Shown here: piece after piece, positions 47,901-58,706 of the stretch
Layout of the letters: each line of letters opens with the position of its first letter
Position numbering within the stretch: the first letter of the stretch is position 1
NCBI GenBank assembly: GCA_030998225.1
Contig: JAPYXD010000755.1
Span: 2,232,001-2,296,000 of the forward strand
Source: Diplolepis rosae
Lineage: Eukaryota; Arthropoda; Insecta; Hymenoptera; Diplolepididae
Length of the DNA stretch: 64,000 nt
Reading direction: 5' to 3'
The notes under the pieces: generated by a model
The model's input: only the letters and a program-made list of their open reading frames with translations
What the model was told of the DNA's origin: nothing
The model's database searches: none
Program-made: the position numbers and the translations under genes

Positions 47901-50900
47901 TTATGAAAGTTTGCCCTGGGAAATCCAATTCTGGACAAACTCGTTGAATTATCTTGAGAACTAAGAAAGTGGCCAAACGAAAGACTTTGGTTTTAAATTG
48001 CAGATACATTGTGCTATATTAAAAAAAATATAGATTTAAATTTAATTTTGCGGAGTGAAACTAAAATTATGAAAGTCTGACCAGGGGAAGCCATTTGTTG
48101 ACAAACTCGTTAAATTATCTCTTAAACTAAGAACGTGGTCTAAAAAAAGAATTTGGTTTTGAATTGCAGATACATTGTGACCTATTAAAAAAAATATAAA
48201 TTTAAATTTGTGTTTGCGGAGCGAAACCAAAATTATGAAAGTTTGCCCTGGGAAATCCGATTCTGGACAAACTCGTTGAATTATCTCGAGAACTAAGAAG
48301 GTGGCCAAACGAAAGACTTTGGTTTTAAATTGAAAATACATTGTGGGATATTAAAAAAAATATAAATTCAAATTTGAGTTTCGGAGCGAATCCAAAATTA
48401 TGAAAGTTTGACCCGGGGAAGCCATTTGCTGATAAACTCGTTAAATTATCTCTTAAACTGAGAACGTGGTCTAAAAAAAGACTTTGGTTTTGAATTGCAG
48501 ATACATTGTGCTATATTAAAAAAAATATAAATTTAAATTTGTGTTTGCGGAGCGAAACCAAAATTATGAAAGTTTGACCTGGGGAAGCCATTTGTTGACA
48601 AACTCGTTGAATTATCTCTTAAACTGAGAACGTGGTCTGAAAAAAGACTTTGGTTTTGAATTGCAGATACATTGTGTTCTATTAAAAAAAATATAAATTT
48701 AAATTTGAGTTTGCGGAGCGAAACCAAAATTATGAAAGTTTGCCCTGGGAAATCCAATTCTGGACAAACTCGTTGAATTATCTTGAGAACTAAGAAAGTG
48801 GCCTAACAAAAGACTATGGTTTTAAATTGCAGATACATTGTGCTATATTAAAAAAAATATGAATTTAAATTTGCGTTTTCGGAGCGAAACCAAAATTAGG
48901 AAAGTTTGATCCGGGGAAGCCATTTCTCGACAAACTCGTCAAATTATCTCGAGAACTAAGGACGTGGCCTAAAAAAAGACTTCGGTTTTGAATTGCTGAT
49001 ACATTGTGCTATATTAAAAAAAATATGAATTTAAATTCGAGTTTGCGGAGCGGAACCAAAATTAGGAAAGTTTGACCCGGGGAAGCCATTTGCTGATAAA
49101 CTCGTTAAATTATGACTTTAATTGAAAACGTGGCCTAACAAAAGTCTCTGGTTTTGAATTGCAGATACATTGTGCTATATTAAAAAAAATATAAATTTAA
49201 ATTTGTGTTTGCGGAGCGAAACCAAAATTATGAAAGTTTGACCTGGGGAAGCCATTTGTTGACAAACTCGTTGAATTATCTCTTAAACTGAGAACGTGGT
49301 CTAAAAAAAGACTTTGGTTTTGAATTGCAGATACATTGTGTTCTATTAAAAAAAATATAAATTTAAATTTGAGTTTGCGGAGCGAAACCAAAATTATGAA
49401 AGTTTGCCCTGGGAAATCCGATTCTGGACAAACTCGTTGAATTATCTTGAGAACTAAGAAAGTGGCCAAACGAAAGACTTTGATTTTAAATTGCAGATAC
49501 ATTGTGCTATATTAAAAAAAATATGAATTTAAATTTGAGTTTTCGGAGCGAAACCAAAATTAGGAAAGTTTGATCCGGGGAAGCCATTTCTCGACAAACT
49601 CGTCAAATTATCTCGAGAACTAAGGACGTGGCCTAAAAAAAGACTTCGGTTTTGAATTGCAGATACATTGTGCTATATTAAAAAAAATATGAATTTAAAT
49701 TCGAGTTTGCGGAGCGAAACCAAAATTAGGAACGTTTGTCCCGGGGAAGCCATTTGCTGATAAACTCGTTAAATTACAACTTTAATTGAAAACGTGGCCT
49801 AACAAAAGTCTTTGGTTTTGAACTGCAGATACATTGTGCTATATTAAAAAAAATATAAATTTAAATTTGTGTTTGCGGAGCGAAACCAAAATTATGAAAG
49901 TTTGACCTGGGGAAGCCATTTGTTGACAAACTCGTTGAATTATCTCTTAAACTGAGAACGTGGTCTGAAAAAAGACTTTGGTTTTGAATTGCAGATACAT
50001 TGTGTTCTATTAAAAAAAATATAAATTTAAATTTGAGTTTTCGCAGCGAAACCAAAATTAGGAAAGTTTGACCCGGGGAAGCCGTTTCTGGACAAACTCG
50101 TCGAATTATCTCGAGAACTAAGAAAGCGGCCAAGCGAAAGACTGTGGTTTTAAATTGCAGATACATTGTGCTATATTAAAAAAAAATATAAATTTACATT
50201 TGTGTTTGCGGAGCGAAACAATAATTATGAAAGTTTGACCTGGGAAAGCCATTTGTTGACAAACTCGTTAAATTATCTCTTAAACTGAGAACGTGGTCAG
50301 AAAAAAGACTTTGGTTTTGAATTGCAGATACATTGTGCTCTATTAAAAAAAATATAAATTCAAATTCGAGTTTCGGGAGCGGAAACAATATTAGGAAAGT
50401 TTGACCCGGGGAAGCCATTTGCTAATAAACTCGTTAAATTATCACTTAAATTGAAAATATGGCCTAACGAAAGTCTGGTTTTGAATTGCAGATACATTGT
50501 GCTATATTAAAAAAAATATAAATTCAAATTCGAGTTTGCGGAGCGATACCAAAATTATGAAGGTTTGACCCGGGAAGCCATTTGTTGACAAACTCGTTGA
50601 ATTATCTCTTAAACTGAGAACGTGGTCTAAAAAAAGACTTTGGTTTTGAATTGCAGATACATTGTGCTCTATTAAAAAAAATATAAATTCAAATTCGAGT
50701 TTCGGGAGCGGAAACAATATTAGGAAAGTTTGACCCGGGGAAGCCATTTGTTGATAAACTCGTTAAATTATCTCTTAAACTGAAAACGTGGTCTAAAAAA
50801 AGACTTTGGTTTTAAATTGAAGATACATTGTGCTATATAAAAAAAAATATAAATTGAAATTCGAGTTTGCGGAGCGGAAACAAAATTAGGAAAGTTTGAC

Positions 50901-51600
50901 CCGGGGAAGCCATTTGCTGATAAACTCGTTAAATTATCACTTAAATTGAAAACATGGCCTAACGAAAGTCTTTGGTTTTGAATTGCAGATACATTGTGCT
51001 ATATTAAAAAAAATATAAATTCAAATTCGAGTTTGCGGAGCGGAACCAAAATTAGGAAAGTTTGACCCGGGGAAGCCATTTGCTGATAAACTCGTTAAAT
51101 TATCACTTAAATTGAAAACATAGCCTAACGAAAGTCTTTGGTTTTGAATTGCAGATACATTGTGCTATATTAAAAAAAATATGAATTCAAATTCGAGTTT
51201 GCGGAGCGAAACCAAAATTATGAAGGTTTGACCAGGGAAAGCCATTTGTTGACAAACTCGTTACATTATCTCTTAAACTGAGAACGTGGTCTAAAAAAAG
51301 ACTTTGGTTTTGAATTGCAGATACATTGTGCTATATTAAAAAAAATATAAATTTAAATTTGTGTTTGCGGAGCGAAACCAAAATTATGAATGTTTGACCT
51401 GGGGAAGCCGTTTCTGGTCAAACTCGTCAAATTCTCTCGAGAACTAAGAACGTGACGTAACGAAAGTCTTTGGTTTTGAACTGCAGATACATTGCGGGAT
51501 ATTAAAAAAAATATAAATTCAAATTTGAGTTTCGGAGCGAAACCAAAATAATGAAAGTTTGACCCGGGGAAGCCACTTGTTGACAAACTCGTTAAATTAT
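44985..51600. repeat. Mosaic of A/B/C units with partial tetramers
   Basis: Tetramer-like runs with AACATGG and ATGAAGGTTTG occur at about 46,130-46,640 and 50,930-51,450. Class B derivatives with GGGAAATCC recur near 47,915, 48,250, 48,745 and 49,402. AGGAACCAAAATTAG and CTCGACAAACTCG variants are frequent. The GAAAATACATTGTGGG plus GCGAATCC pair at 48,332-48,393 is shared with 39,548 and 56,418. No unique sequence was found. Confidence 0.84.
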
Positions 51601-52775
51601 CTCTTAAACTGAGAAGCTGGTCTAAAAAAAGACTTTGGTTTTGAATTGCAGATACATTGTGCTATATGAAAAAAAATATGAATTTAAAATTGAGTTTGCG
51701 GAGCGAAACCAAAATTAGGAAAGTTTGACCCGGGGAAGCCGTTTCTGGACAAACTCGTCAAATTATCTCGAGAACTAAGAACGTGGCCTAACAAAAGTCT
51801 TTGGTTTTGAACTGCAGATACATTGTGGGATATTAAAAAAAAATATAACTTCAAATTTGAGTTTGCGGAGCGAAACCAAAATTATGAAAGTTTGACCTGG
51901 GGAAGCCATTTGTTGATAAACTCGTTGAATTATCTCTTAAACTGAGAACGTGGTCTAAAAAAGACTTTGTTTTTGAAATGCAGATACATTGTGTTCTATT
52001 AAAAAAAATATAAATTTAAATTTGAGTTTGCGGAGCGAAACCAAAATTATGAAAGTTTGCCCTGGGAAATCCGATTCTGGACAAACTCGTTGAATTATCT
52101 TGAGAACTAAGAAAGTGGCCAAACGAAAGACTTTGGTTTTAAATTGCAGATACATTGTGCTATATTAAAAAAAATATAAATTTAAATTTGTTTTTGCGGA
52201 GTGAAACCAAAATTATGAAAGTTTGACCTGGGGAAGCCATTTGTTGACAAACTCGTTAAATTATCTCTTAAACTGAGAACGTGGTCAGAAAAAAGACTTT
52301 GGTTTTGAATTGCAGATACATTGTGCTATATTAAAAAAAATATAAATTCAAATTCGAGTTTGCGGAGCGGAACCAAAATTAGGAAAGTTTGATCCGGGGA
52401 AGCCATTTCTGGTCAAACTCGTCAAATTATCTCGAGAACTAAGAACGTGGCCTAACGAAAGTCTTTGGTATTGAACTGCAGATACATTGTGCTATATTAA
52501 AAAAAATATGAATTTAAATTTGAGTTTGCGGAGCGAAACCAAAATTAGGAAAGTTTGACCCGGGGAAGCCGTTTCTGGACAAACTCGTCAAATTATCTCG
52601 AGAACTAAGAACGTGGCCTAAAAAACAACTTTGGTTTTAAATTGAAGATACATTGTGCCATATGAAAAAAATATAAATTCAAATTCGAATTTGCGGAGCG
52701 GAAACAAAATTAGGAAAGTTTGACCCGGGGAAGCCATTTGCTGATGAACTCGTTAAATTATGACTTAAATTGAAA

Positions 52776-52941
52776 ACGTGGCCTAAAGAAAATCTTTGGT
52801 TACGAATTGCAGATACATTGTGCTCTATTAAAAAAAATAAAAATTTAAATTTGAGTTTGCGGAGTGAAACCAAAATTATGAAAGTTTGCCCTGGGAAAGC
52901 CGTTTCTGGTCAAACTCGTCAAATTATCTCGAGAACTAAGA
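52776..52941 (+). repeat. Hybrid unit: deleted-lineage head joined to the next unit's tail
   Basis: The first part matches the head of deleted copy 1 (CTAAAGAAAATCTTTGGTTA then CGAATTGCAG). After ACATTGTGCT it continues as the unit that normally follows copy 1 (CTATTAAAAAAAATAAAAAT and GGAGTGAAACC). One deleted unit has thus been lost by exchange somewhere in GCAGATACATTGTGCT, which both parents share. The upstream unit still carries the usual TGACTTAAATT tail and the CGAATTTGCGG variant seen before other deleted copies, so the site is recognisable as the same module minus one unit. Confidence 0.85.
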
Positions 52942-54935
52942 ACGTGGCCTAACGAAAGTCTTTGGTTTTGAACTGCAGATACATTGTTCTATATTAAAAA
53001 AAATATGAATTTAAATTTGAGTTTTCGGAGCGAAACCAAAATTAGGAAAGTTTGATCCGGGGAAGCCATTTCTCGACAAACTCGTCAAATTATCTCGAGA
53101 ACTAAGGACGTAGCCTAAAAAAAGAATTCGGTTTTGAATTGCTGATACATTGTGCTATATTAAAAAAAATGTAAATTTAAATTTAGTTTTCGGAGCGAAA
53201 CCAAAATTAGGAAAGTTTGATCCGGGGAAGCCATTTGTTGACAAACTCGTTAAATTATCTCTTAAACTGAGAACGTGGTCTAAAAAAGACTTCGTTTTTG
53301 AAATGCAGATTCATTGTGCCATATTAAAATAATTTAAATTCAAATTCGAGTTTGCGGAGCGGAACCAAAATTAGGAAAGTTTGACCCGGGGAAGCCATTT
53401 GCTGATAAACTCGTTAAATTATCACTTAAATTGAAAACATGGCCTAAAAAAAGTCTTTGGTTTTGAATTGCAGATACATTGTGCTATATTAAAAAAAATA
53501 TGAATTTAAATTCGAGTTTGCGGAGCGAAACCAAAATTATGAAAGTTTGACCCGGGGAAGCCATTTGTTGACAAACTCGTTAAATTATCTCTTAAACTGA
53601 GAACGTGGTCTAAAAAAAGACTTTGGTTTTGAATTGCAGATACATTGTGCTATATTAAAAAAAATATAAATTTAAATTTGTGTTTGCGGAGCGAAACCAA
53701 AATTATGAATGTTTGACCTGGGGAAGCCGTTTCTGGTCAAACTCGTCAAATTATCTCGAGAACTAAGAACGTGGCCTAACGAAAGTCTTTGGTTTTGAAC
53801 TGCAGATACATTGCGGGATATTAAAAAAAATATAAATTCAAATTTGAGTTTCGGAGCGAAACCAAAATAATGAAAGTTTGACCCGGGGAAGCCACTTGTT
53901 GACAAACTCGTTAAATTATCTCTTAAACTGAGAACGTGGTCAGAAAAAAGACTTTGGTTTTGAATTGCAGATACATTGTGCTCTGCTAAAAAAAATACAA
54001 ATTTAAATTTGAGTTTGCGGAGCGAAACCAAAATTAGGAAAGTTTGATCCGGGGAAGCCATTTCTGGACAAACTCGTCAAATTATCTCGAGAACTAAGAA
54101 CTTGGCCTAACAAAAGTCTTTGGTTTTGAACTGCAGATACATTGTGGGATATTAAAAAAAAATATAACTTCAAATTTGAGTTTGCGGAGCGAAACCAAAA
54201 TTATGAAAGTTTGACCTGGGGAAGCCATTTGTTGACAAACTCGTTGAATTATCTCTTAAACTGAGAACGTATTCTGAAAAAAGACTTTGGTTTTGAATTG
54301 CAGATGCATTGTGTTCTATTAAAAAAAATATAAATTTAAATTTGAGTTTGCGGAGCGAAACCAAAATTATGAAAGTTTGCCCTGGGAAATCCGATTCTGG
54401 ACAAACTCGTTGAATTATCTTGAGAACTAAGAAAGTGGCCAAACGAAAGACTTTGATTTTAAATTGCAGATACATTGTGCTATATTAAAAAAAATATAAA
54501 TTAAAATTTAGTTTTGCGGAGTGAAACCAAAATTATGAAAGTTTGACCTGGGGAAGCCATTTGTTGACAAACTCGTTAAATTATCTCTTAAACTGAGAAC
54601 GTGGTCTAAAAAAAGACTTTGGTTTTGAATTGCAGATACATTGTGCTATATTAAAAAAAATATAAATTCAAATTCGAGTTTGCGGAGAGGAACCAAAATT
54701 AGGAAAGTTTGATCCGGGGAAGCCATTTCTGGACAAACTCGTCAAATTATCTCGAGAACTAAGAACGTGGCCTAACGAAAGTCTTTGGTTTTGAACTGCA
54801 GATACATTGTGCTATATTAAAAAAAATATGAATTTAAATTTGAGTTTTCGCAGCGAAACCAAAATTAGGAAAGTTTGACCCGGGGAAGCCGTTTCTGGAC
54901 AAACTCGTCAAATTATCTCGAGAACTAAGAACGTG

Positions 54936-54949
54936 GCCTAAAAAAAGGC
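54936..54949 (+). other. Example of a short inverted repeat around the first A-tract
   Basis: GCCTAAAAAAAGGC is a 4-bp stem (GCCT/AGGC) around an A-rich loop. The common class A form is GTCTAAAAAAAGAC. The GCCT/AGGC form is also at about 16,554, 31,801, 57,219 and 62,689. Many B and C units (GCCTAACGAAAGTC) cannot form it, so no structural role is claimed. Confidence 0.5.
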
Positions 54950-55095
54950 TTTGGTTTTAAATTGAAGATACATTGTGCCATATGAAAAAAATATAAATTC
55001 AAATTCGAATTTGCGGAGCGGAAACAAAATTAGGAAAGTTTGACCCGGGGAAGCCATTTGCTGATAAACTCGTTAAATTATGACTTAAATTGAAA

Positions 55096-55223
55096 ACGTG
55101 GCCTAACGAAAGTCTTTGGTTACGAATTGCAGATACATTGTGCTATATTAAAAAAAATATGAATTTAAATTCGAGTTGAAGCCATTTGTTGACAAACTCG
55201 TTAAATTATCTCTTAAACTGAGA
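55096..55223 (+). repeat. Deleted unit (128 bp), copy 8
   Basis: The junction is at 55,177/55,178. It has GGTTACGAATTGCAG but ordinary CTAACGAAAGTC before it. The following unit has TAAAAATTTAAATTTGAG and GGAGTGAAACC, as does the unit after copy 1. The stretch from about 55,096 is therefore close kin of the first ~290 bases of the window, 55 kb away. Confidence 0.94.
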
Positions 55224-58200
55224 ACGTGGTCTAAAAAAAGACTTTGGTTTTAAATTGAAGATACATTGTGCTCTATTAAAAAAAATAAAAATTTAAATTT
55301 GAGTTTGCGGAGTGAAACCAAAATTATGAAAGTTTGCCCTGGGAAAGCCGTTTCTGGACAAACTCGTCAAATTATCTCGAGAACTAAGAACGTGGCCTAA
55401 CGAAAGTCTTTGGTTTTGAACTGCAGATACATTGTGCTATATTAAAAAAAATATGAATTTAAATTTGAGTTTGCGGAGCGAAACCAAAATTAGGAAAGTT
55501 TGATCCGGGGAAGCCATTTCTCGACAAACTCGTCAAATTATCTCGAGAACTAAGGACGTGGCCTAAAAAAAGAATTCGGTTTTGAATTGCTGATACATTG
55601 TGCTATATTAAAAAAAATATAAATTTAAATTTAGTTTTCGGAGCGAAACCAAAATTAGGAAAGTTTGACCCGTGGAAGCCATTTGTTGACAAACTCGTTA
55701 AATTATCTCTTAAACTGAGAAATTGGTCTAAAAAAAGACTTTGGTTTTGAATTGCTGATACATTGTGCTATATTAAAAAAAATATAAATTTAAATTTGAG
55801 TTTGCGGAGCGAAACCAAAATTGTGAAAGTTTGACCTGGGGAGGCCGTTTCTGGTCAAACTCGTCAAATTATCTCGAGAACTAAGAACGTGTCCTAACGA
55901 AAGTCTTTGCTATTGAACTGCAGATACATTGTGCTATATTAAAAAAAATATGAATTTAAATTTGAGTTTGCGGAGCGAAACCAAAATTAGGAAAGTTTGA
56001 TCCGGGGAAGCCATTTCTCGACAAACTCGTCAAATTATCTCGAGAACTAAGGACGTGGCCTAAAAAAAGACTTTGGTTTTGAATTGCTGATACATTGTGC
56101 TATATTAAAAAAAATATGAATTTAAATTCGAGTTTGCGGAGAGGAACCAAAATTAGGAAAGTTTGACCTGGGGAAGCCATTTGTTGATAAACTCGTTAAA
56201 TTATCACTTAAATTGAAAACGTGGCCTAAAAAAAGACTTTGGTTTAAAATTGAAGATACATTGTGCCATATGAAAAAAAATATAAATTTAAATTTGAGTT
56301 TGCGGAGCGAAACCAAAATTATGAAAGTTTGCCCTGGGAAATCCGATTCTGGACAAACTCGTTGAATTATCTCGAGAACTAAGAAGGTGGCCAAACGAAA
56401 GACTTTGGTTTTAAATTGAAAATACATTGTGGGATATTAAAAAAAATATAAATTCAAATTTGAGTTTCGGAGCGAATCCAAAATTATGAAAGTTTGACAC
56501 GGGGAAGCCATTTGTTGACAAACTCGTTAAATTATCTCTGAAACTGAAAACGTGGTCTAAAAAAAGACTTTGGTTTTGAATTGCAGATACATTGTGCCAT
56601 ACTAAAAAATATATAAATTTAAATTCGAGTTTGCGGAGCAGAACCAAAATTAGGAACGTTTGTCCCGGGGAAGCCATTTGCTGATAAACTCGTTGAATTA
56701 TAACTTAAATTTAAAACGTGGCCTAACAAAAGTCTCTGGTTTTGAATTGCAGATACATTGTGCTATATTAAAAAAAATATGAATTTAAATTCGAGTTTGC
56801 GGAGCGACACTAAAATTATGAAAGTTTGACCCGGGGAAGCCATTTGTTGACAAACTCGTTAAATTATCTCTTAAACTGAGAAGCTGGTCTAAAAAAAGAC
56901 TTTGGTTTTTATATTGCAGATACATTGTGATATATTAAAAAAATATAAATTTAAATTTGAGTTTGCGGAGCGAAACTAAAATTATGAACGTTTGACACGG
57001 GGAAGCCATTTGTTGACAAACTCGTTAAATTATCTCTTAAACTGAGAACGTGGTCTAAAAAAAGACTTTGGTTTTGAATTTCAGATACATTGTGCTATAT
57101 TAAAAAAAATATAAATTTAAATTTGTGTTTGCGGAGCGGAACCAAAATTAGGAACGTTTGTCCCGGGGAAGCCATTTGCTGATAAACTCGTTAAATTATA
57201 ACTTAAATTGAACACGTGGCCTAAAAAAAGGCTTCGGTTTTAAATTGAAGATACATTGTGCCATATTAAAAAAAATATAAATTTAAATTTGAGTTTGCGG
57301 AGCGAAACTAAAATTATGAACGTTTGACACGGGGAAGCCATTTGTTGACAAACTCGTTAAATTATCTCTTAAACTGAGAACGTGGTCAGAAAAAAGACTT
57401 TGGATTTGAATTGCAGATACATTGTGCTATATTAAAAAAAATATAAAATTAAAATTTGTGTTTGCGGAGCGAAACCAAAATTAGGAAAGTTTGAACCGGG
57501 GAAGCCATTTGCTGAGAAACTCGTTGAATTATCACTTAAATTGAAAACATGGCCTAACGAAAGTCTTTGGTATTGAACTGCAGATACATTGTGCTATATT
57601 AAAAAAAATATAAATTCAAATTCGAGATTGCGGAGCGGAACCAAAATTAGGAAAGTTTGATCCGGGGAAGCCATTTCTCGACAAACTCGTCAAATTATCT
57701 CTTAAATTGAAAACATGGCCTAACGAAAGTCTTTGATTTTGAATTGCAGATACATTGTGCTATATTAAAAAAAATATGAATTTAAATTCGAGTTTGCGGA
57801 GCGAAACCAAAATTATGAAGGTTTGACCCGGGGAAGCCATTTGTTGACAAACTCGTTACATTATCTCTTAAACTGAGAACGTGGTCTAAAAAAGACTTTG
57901 GTTTTTGAATTGCAGATACATTGTGCTATATTAAAAAAAATATAAATTTAAATTTGTGTTTGCGGAGCGAAACGAAAATTATGAAAGTTTTACCTGAGGA
58001 GGCCGTTTCTGGTCAAACTCGTCAAATTATCTCGAGAACTAAGAACGTGGCCTAACGAGAGACTTTGGTTTTGAACTGCAGATACATTGTGGTATATAAA
58101 AAAAAATATGAATTTAAATTTGAGTTTGCGGAGCGGAACCAAAATTAGGAAAGTTTTACCCGGGGAAGCCATTTGTTGACAAACTCGTTAAATTATCTAT

Positions 58201-58540
58201 TAAACTGAGAACGTGGTAAGAAAAAAGACTTTGCTTTTGAATTGCAGATACATAGTGCTCTGTTAAAAAAAATATAAATTTAAATTTGAGTTTGCGGAGC
58301 GAAACCAAAATTATGAAAGTTTGACCTGGGGAAGCCATTTCTGGACAAACTCGTCAAATTATCTCGAGAACTAAGAAAGTAGCCAAACGAAAGACTTTGG
58401 TTTTGAACTGCAGATACATTGTGGAATATTAAAAAAATATAAATTCAAATTTGAGTTTCGGAGCGAAACGAAAATAATGATAGTTTGACCCGGGGAAGCC
58501 ATTTGCTAATAAACTCGTTAAATTATCATTTAAACTCAGA

Positions 58541-58706
58541 ACGCGGTCTAAAAAAAGACTTTGTTTTTGAATTTTAGATACATTGTGCTATATTAAAAAA
58601 AATCTAACTTTAAATTTGTGTTTGAGTAGCGAAACGAAAATTATGAAAGTTTGACCTGAGGAGGCCGTTTCTGGTCAAACTCGTCGAATTATCTCGAGAA
58701 CTAAGA
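58541..58706 (+). repeat. Divergent unit with TTTGAGTAGCG
   Basis: Private changes: ACGCGGTCTAAAAAAAGACT, GAATTTTAGATACATTG, AAATCTAACTTTAAATTTGT and GTTTGAGTAGCGAAACG. The tail is ordinary class B. Neighbours are ordinary. Confidence 0.78.

Larger units (their letters stand above)
51601..57970. repeat. Mosaic of A/B/C units with deleted and hybrid units
   Basis: Includes the hybrid unit at 52,776, deleted copy 8, several CTCGACAAACTCGTC class B units with AAGGACGTGG (for example about 53,070-53,110, 55,530-55,560, 56,017-56,055), a trimer relic at about 56,726-56,970 with GCGACACTAAAATT, and a B/A/C recombinant tail at 57,671-57,720. Confidence 0.84.

Noticed and set aside
52770..53332. Two plus-strand open frames of 60 residues (52,770-52,952 and 53,150-53,332)
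   Set aside because: They lie in ordinary satellite units and arise where local substitutions remove stops; the first coincides with the hybrid unit. No coding signal is seen.
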